Assembly (NCBI RefSeq): GCF_014805685.1
Contig: NC_060892.1
Location: 15,338,990 to 15,402,989, forward strand
From: Silurus meridionalis
Lineage: Eukaryota; Chordata; Actinopteri; Siluriformes; Siluridae
Direction of reading: 5' to 3'
DNA: 64,000 nucleotides
Positions 25,413-39,292 of this stretch are shown piece after piece; position 1 is the first letter of the stretch; every line of letters begins with the position of its first letter. The translations under genes and the position numbers were made by a program. The notes under the pieces were generated by a model. It made no database searches and was not told the DNA's origin. It worked only from the letters and a program-made list of their open reading frames with translations.

Positions 25413-28027
25413 TCAGCTTCGCTCCAGCCGAACTGCCAGAGGCTTCTTTCTGCTCATGTTCTCCCGCTGATGACTGAAGATTCCTGATCTGAAACATGGC
25501 AGGCAAAAAACAGAAGATGCAAATTTTATTGAAAAGTTATATTCTTTTAAAATGTCAGTGTAACATCAGTAACGTTGACTATCCTGAATTTAGCAACCTT
25601 TCTACAATTTTACTAAAACAACATGAAATTTGCAAGCTTGCAAATGACAGAATACATTGTTATTTACTAATTCTATAAATTAAGCAAACTTAAATACAAA
25701 TGTATACATTTAGCACCATCATCCATGAATTGAAAAACAAGGTATATGGATTTAACAATGTCCTGGATGTATCTGAACTCACAGTTTGCAATCTTATGAA
25801 TGATTTTAGAAAACTCGTCTATGAAGTGAGAAAGATTGACCATAATGAAATAATACATTTCACAAACTCAAACTCGGATTTTCTGAGATTTCTCTTTTAA
25901 AATGTCAATGAATCTTAACACCCTATTGATACATTTACCAACTTTTTAAAACAAATTCTTGAATTTACCAACTGCAACGAAAAATTTACCGATCCTATCT
26001 ATGAATTCATATTCATACACAACCAAGCTACATTCATGAATTTCATTGTTTTAAACTCATCATAGCTTGTCTATGACTATCAACCTCATATAGAAATGCA
26101 CTAATTAAGCAATCTCATCTACAAATTCACAAAAATCTTGTATTGTATTGAAACACTGATATAGATTCATGAATTTAGCATCTTCATATATAAATCTAGC
26201 CACCCCACACATAAATTCATAAATTTAACAACACTGTATTTAATTGTACAAATTTGAACAAATTTAACAGCTTCATTATTGAAATTGATAAACCTAACAA
26301 TTGTGTCTGGGAATTAAGCAACTTTGTATACAATCTGAAGAATTTAGCATGTTCACCTAGGAATTTACCTCTTATAGAAATTAAGCAATCTAATTAAAAT
26401 TTTTATGAATTTTTAAAATCTCTATGTCAAAAAACTAAATCTGTTCTGCAGTTTTTCCCTTCTATAAATTTACCAAACACTACAAATGATGTAGTGTAAA
26501 TGTATCTCGCACCCTCAAATATAAGTGCATGAATTAACAAGCACACCTATAACTTTATCAACTATAAACTAATCGGCATTTTTTACCAATTCGTGAATGG
26601 AGAAAACTCATTTATTAATACAGCAACCCTGTAGATGAATTTAGCAATAATTTAGCATTTAGCAAACTCAATATAGATTTAGCAACATCATGCACAAATT
26701 CACAAATTTAGGAACCTTGTAAATACATTAGCAAACTAATTTCTGGATTATGCAACTCCGTACAGAAAGTCATGACTATAGCTCCCCTTTATATAAAAGC
26801 AATCTCACCTAAAAACTTTTTTAAACTTAAAATTGAAAAACCTCTTCAATGAATTCCTAAATTTAGCAACTCTAGCTTTGAATTTAGCTACATTATATGT
26901 ACATTTGTGAATTCATCCATCTCACCACCAAATTCAATTACTCTGTTTAAAAATTTGATCTATGGATTTTGCAAAATTTTATAAAAATCTATAGATGTCA
27001 CTTTTTAATAAGAAACATTATATATAAATATTTCCAATTTATACCTAAAGCTAACCACTGTATGAATGATTATGTTCATTGTTACATGAACTTTACATCA
27101 CCTCAAGGCAATATTTAGATGATCTTTGCCCATCTTTACAATTCACATACATTTTACTGTTTCTATTAACAATTTTTTTTTGACAATACAGACATGCTGA
27201 AAGCTCTCAGCTGCTCATCACCATCATGTTGGCCAACACTTCCCTGTTCCTGTTGCCCTGACCTAACCCTCCAGCATGGTTTGGTTTTACTGCTAGTCTG
27301 CTCTGCATCTTTACCGCCCTGCAGCTCTTTGGATCTGCTGAAGCCCCTAAGGCCACGTCACTGCTGGACACAAGTGCAAACAGTCAAATGTCACAGTGGA
27401 GATGATTGGCTTCCTCGTGTATAATGAGCTCTCCGTAACACACGCTTGCTTCAAAGAAATAGAGCCAATTAACAAACTATAAATATATATATTTTTTAAC
27501 CAGGGCTGCATATAAATTTCCATTTTTTAAAAAAGAAAAAAAAATCTTTAAACCGTCACGGTCCCTTGTTTCCAAAGTTGTAGTCCTATCTGGCAGCTTT
27601 GCATACACAATCGGCTCTTTGACTACTCCTGCAGCTTTGCTAATGCTTTGCCCTTTTGTGTCCGTTAATTCCGCCCGGGATAAACAGGATTTTGTGCATG
27701 CAAAATTATTCGCGGCCGCATATAATTAGCTGGAGAAACAATTAGACGTGTGAATAACAGTCCGCAGCGGTGCGTTATGAATTTGGAGTGGGAGAATGAG
27801 GCGTTTGTGGACACACAGGAAAGCTAAGCTTATCAAATAAAGCTTGATAAATGTGCAACGAATGAAACGAGTCAATCATTTTAATGTCCATGAGGAGCCC
27901 TGAGGAGAATAAATAAGCAATCAGGACCTCATGTGGCGCGAGCAAATGAGCGTGAGGCACAATTAGGGAGGGTCACATTCACACAGGGGTCTGAGTACAC
28001 TAAACACACTGATGAGATCAGACATAT

Positions 28028-28073
<46 letters not shown>

Positions 28074-31000
28074 AGCAATTCGAGAAATTAACTCTAGATG
28101 GAGTCTAATGCATTCTAGGCCCACTATTTATCCAAGTTTACAAAAAAAAAAGTACAAATGTCACATACGGCATAAGAAAAGGACAGACTTAGAGCATAAG
28201 CAGGAGAGCATGAGCAGGAGAACACCGGTTTCTTTTCTGTAGTTCGACAGATGAACGGGCCCCACAGCATGCGCTTTCAAAGGCAAATCAAAGTTATTAA
28301 CTATTCAATTACATAAAGGGAGGTGAAGGCGTGAAAGGTTGCGGACCAAAGCACTTTTGCTTCAGTGCATTAAGAGCTGCTCTGGCCCTGTGTGAAAAGA
28401 AAATAGATTGCCTCCCAGTTAGACGGCTGTGTGTTTTGCACCCCCCCCCCCACACACACCCCCCACCCCTTTTCCTGCTAATAACAGCAATCTGCTCTGA
28501 AAATCTAATCCCAAGTACCATTTACACCACATCCACATATAACTTCTGCTTGGAAAAGCGTAGAATACTAGTTTTTTACTAATATCCAAATAAACAGGAC
28601 AGGCTCTCTATCAGCCGGAGGGATGTTATCAGAAAGAGCAAAGTGCTAATGAATAGTGTTTTTTGTTTGTTTGTTTTTTTGGATGAAAGCATCTTATAAA
28701 AGCAATGTTCTTTTTATTTCTCTTTAAAATGTGCAGGGGAATGTGCCAGCAGTTAAATATAAACCCCCACCCTGAAGCCCTAAAGTGCAAGTCAACTGTT
28801 AAATGGCTGAATATAAAAGTTTGCACACTCATCTGATAAAATGAATAAAACAATTTTTTTTTAATTTTAAAGTAATTTTAAGCAACAGGCCATTTCATTT
28901 TATGGTCTCATTCTGCACTATTTAATCCCTAAATGATCTCTGTCACTGAAAGTGCTTATATATACACATGTCCATGCTTCAGGCTCAGTGCAACACAATG
29001 TTTATCATGACAAATTTCAGCTAGAACACATTTACAGTTCTCAAAAACAGCTGAATCCATGCAATCAATCCACAGATTTAAATGAGAAATTAACCACTAC
29101 CCAATGTGTGACTGGCATGTGCCTGCCAATTTACTTACAAATCTCAAGGTGTTTTTTTTTAATAATTATTCATTCTCTACTGAGTACAGCACCAAATTTG
29201 TAAAGATACAGAATAAAGTGTAAAAATCTTGCTGGTTGTCAAGGCAATGCCAAGAGAATGTTTTAAATATTATGCAAATTAGCTCATGACTCAGAAAAAT
29301 TGCATATACCAAGGCAATGATTTAAAAGATTTTCCAGGATAGGTGTCAAAATATATAACGCTGTGCTGCAGTCACATCATATCATATGTACATGACACTA
29401 ACTATTACTATTACTATTACACCAATATATGGTTCTTCCCCAAACTGTTGACACAAAGTTGGAAGCACATAATAGTATAGAATGTACACTAAAACTAAAA
29501 AGCACAAAGCATGACAATGTCCATGTGCACAAAGAGAGCTCGATGAAGACGTGGTGTGTTGAAGTTGAAGTGAAAACCCTTGAGTGTCCTGCACAGAGCC
29601 ATGACCTCAACCTGAACACTTTTGGAATAAACTGGAACATTGACTTTACCCCGGACCTCCTCACCCAAGATCAGTGTCTGATCTCACTAATGCTCTTGCA
29701 GCTGAATGAATACAAATCCCCACTGCTACATTGCAAAAACCAGTGGAAAGCCTTAGCAGAAGAGCTAAGCTAATCTGAATGTTCTCTTTGATTGGAGGCC
29801 ACTCTGGGCAGCTAGGGACCGTTTCTCATCGACGCCTTGGGTGGTTCCATGAAATTCCGGAGTGAGAACGGTAGCTTTAAGGATAGATTTGGACTGTAGT
29901 TAATGTCAACAGACTGCTACATTGACTCAGGAATACAGTTCGCTTCTGATCACCATCACTGTACACCGCAACATTGTATATGTGCAAAAAATGGACATTA
30001 AGTGCACCCCAGATGAGGATGAGGTTCCCTTTTGAGTCTGGTTTCTCTGAAGGTTCACTTAAAATGTGTGGCTTTTAATACAGTCCCAACACACTGTTCC
30101 TCACATTCTGCAGTAACTCTATCAGATGGCAAAAAAACATTGTCTAAATCTTTTCATTATTGTGTTGTGCTGAATTCTGTTCTGGATATTGTAAGCATTG
30201 TATTATAGTCATTTTAAGGATTACCACAACCAACATAGGTTTTCAAATCAAATCAAGCACTTGACGTCCTTATTTGTTTGAATTTATTCTCGCTCTCTTT
30301 CTTTCCCTGTACATACAGGCCTGCAGGCTTTCTTTCGTTCACCGTCTTCAAACATTAACTGAGCTTCATTTAGTCACACAGCTACACTGAATGAGCCGAG
30401 TGTGTTAATGTGTGTGTATAATTTTCCGTTCTTGTGCTCTCTGCTTTCTGTCTCTGTCTCTCTCTCTTTCTCTCTGAATGATTAGTCAAGAGAGTCACAG
30501 TCTCTAGGGTGATTATCCACTTAATGCTCTAGTAACCATCATTTTACCCCTGAACTCAGCAAAGTTTAGTAAAGTGTAGCACTTTGCGCCTCCAGCACTG
30601 ACATTAACACCACTGAAGGTTCGGGACTGTGTACGTGTGGATGTGATGGCAGCATCTAGTGAACATGGTACCGGGCCAGAACCCGAATGGGCTCTGCTGT
30701 GTTGCAGTTCTGCGAGGGAAAAACTGTGATTTTGCATTTGCCAATTTTTCTTCACAATTGCACATCGTTAGAGAAGATAACCAGATGTCCACGAAGCAGA
30801 ATCGTGTCAGTGAAACGACAGGCCTTACACCGTGGCCTAATGGACCTAGCGTATCACACGCCGCTGTTTATTAAAGATAAGACCCACAAACGAAACGGTT
30901 CCTTAAAAACTTTCACATTGCTTCAGCTTTGTGGAAACAGTCGAACTATTTTGTTAAAAGTAGAATCCTACAATTCTGAACAGGGTTCTTTACAAGTTGA

Positions 31001-33501
31001 AGGATTCCTCAAGATGGACAAAACAGAGAACATTTCATAGATATATACTAGGTGGATTTTTTCATACAGGTAAGTAGGTAAGCTTGCTGTTTACTTATCT
31101 GAATAATAGAAGGTAGAAACAGAAAGTCTGAATTCATTTTTATTATCCTATTATTCTAGTATCCTATTTCTGTTCTAGCTACTAACTCACTCTGCCTTTT
31201 TATGAAGTTTTGAGGGTCTCAGAACTTGCAAAAAAGCTGAAACAGTCTTTGCACATTATAGTTGAATGACGTGCACGGGCTTTTCTGAAACTTTTATAAA
31301 TCGGTCAAAAGTTAAATAAGACCTAGTGCCATTATTTCCTAATTAATAATTAAATTAATAATAATTTCTTTTAAAAAGTTTTATCTTATTTAATATTACT
31401 GATCATGGACAAAAATAAGGTATGAGACCTCCGAGTCAAATGAAGAGATATGATGGTGACGGTGTAAATACTCACGTTGCGGAAGGCTGACGGCTGTGCA
31501 GCTGCTCACTCACGCTCTGAGTCTGTAATGCCTGCAAAAAAATAAAAAACACAATTATAATAAAAAAACTTTGAAAGTTGTAACTCATGCAGGTTGTAGC
31601 AGTAGTATGTCATTGTGCCTGGAATTTCATCAGTTCCCCATTGTCTTCATCATAATAACACACCAACTTCTCAAACATCTTGGAGAGGAAAGAAAGTTTC
31701 CGAGGTCTTTCTGAGAGCATTAAAACTGCACCACAGATCTGGTTTCGGAAAAATATTCACTTATGCTTGTACAATTTCAATCACGTTTACTTAACAGTGA
31801 TGATTTGAATATTAAACTTTGTGTTAATTATACATAATTTGTATCATCACTAGTTGAACTACAAACTGTCAGAACTATTGTCAAGTTCTATGATAATAAC
31901 TGATGTGATTGAGCAACAACATGTAATACTATCTTTGCATTTAGTTCTTAATAAATTATTAATATTAATTATGATTAAAGGGAATAGGCAATTATATCAA
32001 TAATAATGCTAAGGATATTAAATCATAAATCAATAATTTAGCAGCACTTTAAATCAATGCTAAAATTTATAATAAAATGCAAAGTTAGGTTAATATGCTA
32101 GAAATATACCTTGTATCTTTCTGCCTCCATTCTCTGCTCATCGAGCTCCACCCTCAACCTCCGGCTCTCCGCCTGCAGCTTCTCCACATTCTCCTGTAGG
32201 TGACTGGGAGGAGAACAGACAGTACTGCATCTGCATGACACTATTCATCGCTCGCACTGTTTAACATACTAGCAGCTCTTACTCTTTTTCCGCTGTGAGG
32301 TGGATGATCATCCTGCTCTGGTCTCTGATTTTGCAGCCAAGTTTCTCGCTGGCCTGCCTGAAGAGATGCAGTGTACAAGCATTTAGGAGAATTAAAAATT
32401 CCAAATGTCTTGTAATGTTGGTTAATAATGTCTAGAAAAGAGACACAGGGGTCATGCTTGTGGATTTGGAAATATGAAGAAATTTATATGCACGATATAA
32501 TAAAACATTGTAACGTGTCAAGCTACAAAGCAACAGAAGTGACAGTAAGAAAATGACAAACATTTGTAAAAAATGGAAATATATCTACAGCTGGGATTCT
32601 TGACCGCAGGATCTATAATGTTTTAAATATAGATCTGTTTAATCTTTATATATGACCATAGTAGAGCTCACTATTAAATAATTCTACAAACTGTTGTGTG
32701 TGAAATTCCCAGAAGTCCAGCAGTTTATAAAATGCTCAAAGCAGCCCATAATAACAATAAATGAAGCTCTGCCCCATAACTGCATGAATGTTTTTTATTT
32801 TCACTGCTGCCACGTAACGCTGATTAGATACCTTATTTCCTAATAAAGTGGACAGTGTGTGTGTGTATGTGTGTCGATTATTCTGCAAATGAATCTAATA
32901 TATCCTCTTGTGAGATTTTTTTTTGCGTCTTTTGGGAGGTGATTTTTCTTTTTTAAAATGACTTAAAATTAGAAACATTTTTGCTTAATGGCAGTCATGG
33001 TGACAGTGATGCCACTTGTCCTTCTTGTTACTAAGCTGTATGCCAGAAATACCCTTAGATCACACAAACAGGAAAGACGCTATTAAGGAAGAATGCCTGG
33101 TAAAAATGATCCCATCAGCAGGACAAGACTATTTATTATGCTATAAGTATAAAATGTTTCAAAACAGGTTTGATCAGCAAATATCGGTCTTACTGTAATC
33201 CTATAACCGAAAATACCAGATACATTGGACTGTGTTCGAGATATTGGTCATTTCTGCAGTATTTGATCTTACTTTTGCTCTTTGACCCATTGATTGACAT
33301 TGGTGACCACCAGCTCGCTTTCTCTGTGCAGACGGGAACTGTCAGTGCGAGCGTCGCCCAAAGCCTGCTTCAACACCTTCACCTCACTCAAAGCATCTCT
33401 GTACTTCTGTTCTACAGAGTCCATCTCAGAGTGTACGGTTTCCAACTGTACAACACACACAAACACTGGGGTTAATATGACAGAAGCCTTCCGAAGAGAG
33501 C

Positions 33502-33555
<54 letters not shown>

Positions 33556-34390
33556 GCATATTTAACCTGAGCTACTTTGGAGCGGTAGTTCTCTCTAAGG
33601 GAGGCCACCTCCACCTTCAGGAGCACCAGTTCCTCCTCTCTGGATTGCAGGGTGACGAGCTGCTGCTGACCCCAGAGCTGAGCGCGTGCCAGCTGACTGT
33701 TTAACTCCACCAGACGCCCCTCAAACGCCCGGGTCTGAAAGAACAACATGTCAGAGCGTTATTAACTGTCTAAAATTATTTCTGCCGGAGTCCAGTGCAT
33801 GTAGAAGTTAATACTGAAATCATGAGTACTGGTATTCAGATTGTGTTGTAAAAAAATGCCCTTTGTGCACAAATCTTAATAAACGGAGATCATTTTAATG
33901 ACACTAAAAATAAGCTCAATAAGACAATTATATTTAATAGGTTTCTCCAGTGTTACATGAATCAGCATAAATGTCAATTGAGACTGATTTTCTAACTTAA
34001 TTTAGTGAAGCTAGCTGAAAATAAGTTAGCTGATGTTATTCGACTAACAGAGATGTTTTTATTGGGTGTAAGTCAGCAAAATAAATGTCTCCATAATTGG
34101 GTCCAGCAAAACAAACTTTAATGCAAAATGTTTATGCATCGTTTTCTATATAAAATAACAGCCATTTTATCTCGACATTTTAATTGTCTTAGCAATAATT
34201 GCAAGAAATAGAAATGTAAGGCAGACAGTCAGGCTTGCCTGTGTGAGTCAGAGAGAGCGGGAGAGTACGTGGGAGAACACGAAGAAGGTCTCACAATGAC
34301 CTTTACACAATCCCTGGGCACATACGGTGTAGAAGAGAGCCAATAAAGGTAATGAAAAAAAAAGCAAAAGCAATTAAAGTGGTTGAGAGC

Positions 34391-34434
<44 letters not shown>

Positions 34435-35027
34435 GGGGGGAGGGAGAGGGTAAATGACAGAAGCACAGAGACAGAACACACACACACACACACACACACA
34501 CCTTTGTGCATTCGTACATGATTACAAAATATTTGGTCTATATATAAAAAGGCAGGCAGTGCAAACACACACACACACACACTTCAAAATGATAAGTGCT
34601 ATAAATGCAAACATGTAGAAATATAGCTTCCTCATCTTTTCTCGTTATTGGTTCGCTCCGACTCCCCTTGCATGCTGCTGCGTTCTGCACAACCAGAGGC
34701 AATCATTAGTGGCCTCGTGCCGATCCAGCTGCAGCACGAGCAATTATTTTTAAAAGGCAGAACTGAAAACAGACAATTGACACACGGCACGGCACGCACG
34801 CCCAGCACCGATCATTACTCCTGCAATCAGGGCAGAGAAGAAGAAGCGGCTTGGGATGGGGTTTCTGCTCCTCATTTTATTATTACTTTTTTGTTTTTTT
34901 TTAACCTGAGGAGTTTGCTGACCACAAAATGACAAGGCTGCTTTTCCTCGTCCAATTAAAGCAGGGCAGAGAGTGGGCCTGTGAGCATGCAACACTGACA
35001 GCACTTAAAGAGGATGATGTGAAGGCT

Positions 35028-35089
<62 letters not shown>

Positions 35090-38000
35090 GAGTCCAGATG
35101 ACTAAACCGACTGGAGTGCACTCCACTTCCGCACTCCGATCGATCCACTATGTGTCACACTTCCACACCGCACTCACATCTCATAAAGGAAACAGCGTTT
35201 AAATAGTATAGCAACAAACAATTCAGTCTTGTTCATTTAATATTTTATAGAAGCAAGACATGTATGGCACCTTGCAAAACTATTCACCCCCTACATTTCG
35301 TACTGAACTGATATGGACTAAATTGGGATGATTCATAATTCTATACAAAATAGATCATTATACTAAAGTGAGAGGAAAGATCAACATATACATATTTATA
35401 GTTACATTTGTTTATAGCAGACCAGCAGACCCAAGAGCTTATTAAAACCTATGCAAATCCCATGATGGTGAGAGAGGAGTGATGCTAAGAGAAAGTTCTG
35501 GAAAATTACTTATTAGGTTCTAGGTTCAGTGACAAAAAGGTAAAAATTATTATAAAATTTTTAGATTTTAAACTATTCAAAAAGTCACTGACTAGATAAA
35601 AGGGAATTCGTCTGGAGAGGCAACCAAAAGTAAAGAAATAAAAAGTAAAAAAATAATGATTTATTCATTTAAAGAGGCAAAAATGATGAACAAATTGGCT
35701 TTATACTATATATAAATAAAAATTCCCCTTGCACAGCAATACAGCGCACCCAGCGTTTCTGTCACTTCTAGAATATGTTCTGGAAGTCTTCTTTTCGAAG
35801 CACGTCAAACACTTTCTGAGACTCGCGCTGGATCTCTGCAGCGGTGTCACAGCGGCGACTTTGAGCCAGATCTTCATCTTTGGGAGAAGTCTGCAGGAAC
35901 CAAATCTGGAGAGTAGGGTGGGTGCAGAAGCGAGATCAAGTGGACTTTTCTCATGTGACGCTCATCATGCGCAAATTGCCGAATGGTTTGGACATTTTCA
36001 GGGGGTTGCGCTCGTTGAAGGTCTTCCTGATCTGCTCGTCATTTTCCAGTGATGTTCTTCAGCTCTTGAAATGCACGTGCCACTCTAAAGACCTCGAACC
36101 ACTCGTTGCAGCATCTCTGTTTGGCGAACTTATGTCATGTCGAACGTCTCTGTGGCAGATTTGCCCAGTTTCAAGCAGAATTTCACGTTTGCTCTTGCTG
36201 TCTGTGATAAAATCGCAGACGTTGTAACACGCGTGTTCAGAATTGTACCAGTTAACAACATTAGCCTTGAAACTTTTGATACTGAGACAGTTATTCTATG
36301 TCTAATTGCCTGTAACTGGTGAGCACCATGTTACCTTTTCTGTCAGTATCTTGGAGATCTGCCTTGGCTCATACACTAATGTGAAATTTACTTAACAATT
36401 GTTTATAAAATCACCCATAGCACGTGGTCTGGAGTCTCGTGTCTTGAAGGAAAGGGAAGCGTCTCACCTCGTCCTGAGAGAGGTGGCTCTGACTGCGCAG
36501 CTGCTGCAGCTCTGTACTCAGTTTTGTGTTTCGCTCTTCCTGCTGGATCAGCCGCTGGTGCAAGTGTGTCACCTCCTGCTTACGCTCAGCCAGCTACAAA
36601 CATGCATACATAGTCACTTTATTGTCCCTGTATGTTACTGTTATGCTGAAAATATTATTGCTACAACTTATAATAATAACAACAGCAACAGCAGAAGTAG
36701 TAACAGTAATGGCAGCAGTAGTTACAGTAGAAGTAGCAGCAACACTAGCAGTAGGAAGTAGTATTTGTAGTAATAGCAATAGTAGGAGTAGTGATAGGAG
36801 TATAAATCAGCAGTAAAACAGCAGTATTATTACTTCTGATAAAACAGGTGTACAATACTCTGGTATAAAATGCTAGTTTATAGTTTATAATATAGTTTAT
36901 GCTCACTGCTATCTGTTTCTCTTTAACGCTGTAAAACCGGGGTCCCCAAACCTTTTTCTATACATATATTTTTCTTTCTATAAGGGGGCCGGAGTGACTC
37001 CCAATATTGTTTTGGAGATTTTGTTATGATTTTAAATGTATTTATTATGCCTTCTATTATTTTGTTATGTACAGTACAGACAAATGAGCATTACTTTTCA
37101 AAGGGTATATAGCTTATTAAAAATATAAATGTTTTCATATTCATTGCTACTGAAATCAACATTTACTTACTTTTGCTTATGGTTGGTGGGTGAATCTAAC
37201 AAATAATTAGGCTATGCTAATAGTGGATTTTACCAATACCAATAGGTAAGTTGGATTGTACTTTCCGATAACCAATAACATTATAATAAATAAATAGTAT
37301 AATAAACTAATAAATAGAATTATATAAGTAATAAATAATCAAAATTAAACAGTAATCCCCCGTTTATCGTTATGGTTATGTTTCAAAAACGCCCGCGAGA
37401 AACGAGCTTTAAATCATCCTCCCACACACTTTAAACACACACAAAACATTTTCAAGAATACAGATGAATTTTGTGTAAATTCATAGAAATACAGTACACT
37501 ATAAAATTTATAGTGAGTACATGTACTGTACAGTATTAACATTTTACTTTCTTTTTATAATTAATCATAAAAAGATTATATTTTTATGAATAAATGTCAT
37601 TATTTCAACATAAAACTCCATATAATATACATATATATCTATCGAGCTATCCGCGAGAGACCGGGAAAATCAGCCAAACAAATTAGTTATGTGGCAAATG
37701 CAATTCCGTGATAAACCGTGTTAAAGCAAGGGATTACTGTATAGTGCTCTCAGTGCAGCATGCTGTCTCGTGTAAAAACAAACAGCACTGGGCGTTAGTG
37801 ATTCACCTCTAGAGGCCGCCCTCGTAATGACAGCGGACTGGAAGCAGGAAAAACTATCAGTATGGATTTTTGCCTATAGTCGATAGTTCCAGCAATTGTT
37901 GCCACGACCTCTATTAATAACTAAAGGAAAATGTAATTTGAAAGCCAACCTTCATTATCAAATACAGGTATAATATGAGTAAAACATATTTCAAATAACA

Positions 38001-38231
38001 TTTACTAAATATGTCTCTGACATTGTTCCAAATGTGGTGGGGGGCAGTATTCATTAAACGGTCCATAGTTTGGGGACCCCTGCTATAAGACAATGTGTTG
38101 TTTTTTTAAGAACCTCTTTGCTGAAAGTTTCGATGCGAGCATCTCTTTCCTGCAGCTGCGTCTGCTTGTCTACCTCTTCCTCCTGCAGCCTGAGAGTGGT
38201 GCTGTGTAGCTCACAAACCCGCTCCTGCAGC

Positions 38232-38269
<38 letters not shown>

Positions 38270-39250
38270 CACACACACACACACACACACACATGAAGAA
38301 AGACAAAAAAAACAGTGTTTTGGTATCTCCGGGATTGTGTGTGCCCGAGTGTTATTTAAAGCCAAAAGCAGGAGGATTTGCTCACACGCTGATCAGATGA
38401 CAGATACAGTGGGTTTTGATTGCCAGATATTAAACCGGAATTGCAGAGATAAATTTTTGACTGTAACTGAGTAAGGAAGTGCAACAGATCTGTTAAACCT
38501 ATTAAAGATTTAGAGTTAAGTTGCATACGGATGAGCGGCCTGCTGATCGATGTGTTTCGCTTTCAGAGAGGTAGGGGGGGAAATTTCTTCAGCATCTGTG
38601 CAGGTCACATTTAGCTAAATCATTATCTGAGAGGTTTGGAAAATAATTACTTAGCTTTAAAGGAAACATTGAACTGAACTTAATTGAAATTTACCCATGG
38701 AAATACGGCAAGAGGTTAATAAATCTGCTAAAAATAAATAAAAACACTGGTATTTAAATGTTGATATTTAATAAATATATCCCCCAATTTAGGACTGTTG
38801 TTATGCACGAGTTCCGTTGCTCTGTATTTGTATTAGTACTCTAGGTATGAGAACTGCGGACTTACAATCCTAGCTAACGCTTGTAATAAACAGATGGTGG
38901 TTGTTATGTGGTTTTGCCCAAATTCAGATGATATAGGGGCATGTCTAATTTAAACCATGTATATTCATAGATCTGCGTATACTTAACAAGGCGGAAAAAC
39001 CCTTTATAGATGTATAAAAATGTATGAAGACACAGAATGAGTTAAAATGAGCAATATGTGCCTTTACATTTCTGTGTGTGTACCTGGTTTCTGACTGTTT
39101 CAAGATCAGTTCTAAGTTGATTTCTCTCAGTTTCCAGGTTGTCCTCTCTCTGGCGTGTCCTCTGTACCCAGTCCAGCTGTTCCTGCTGCCGTGCCTGCTC
39201 CTGAACCAGCTCCACACGCAGTGCCTGAGCCTGAGCCGAATATTCCCTCA

Positions 39251-39292
<42 letters not shown>

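Larger units (their letters stand above)
25413..39251 (-). other. pmfbp1: pmfbp1 downstream exons and stop (9 exons)
   Basis: In transcript order: 39084-39251, 38114-38230, 36468-36593, 33567-33734, 33273-33445, 32283-32357, 32110-32203, 31476-31531, 25413-25488. The last exon ends TGA at 25413-25415 after VRLERS and is reached over a 6-kb intron through the acceptor TTTCAG|A. Peptides are [110 protein letters not shown]. The C-terminal 40 residues are polar and leave the coiled coil. The last exon is the least certain, being short and far away. Confidence 0.82.

Noticed and set aside
30600..31040. Open frames on both strands (up to 117 aa) in a pmfbp1 intron
   Set aside because: No recognisable motif, no splice signals in keeping with pmfbp1 phases, and partial resemblance to repeated sequence.
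35729..36227. Open frames of 107 and 115 aa on the + strand
   Set aside because: Antisense shadows of the mariner-like relic, whose motifs read on the - strand.
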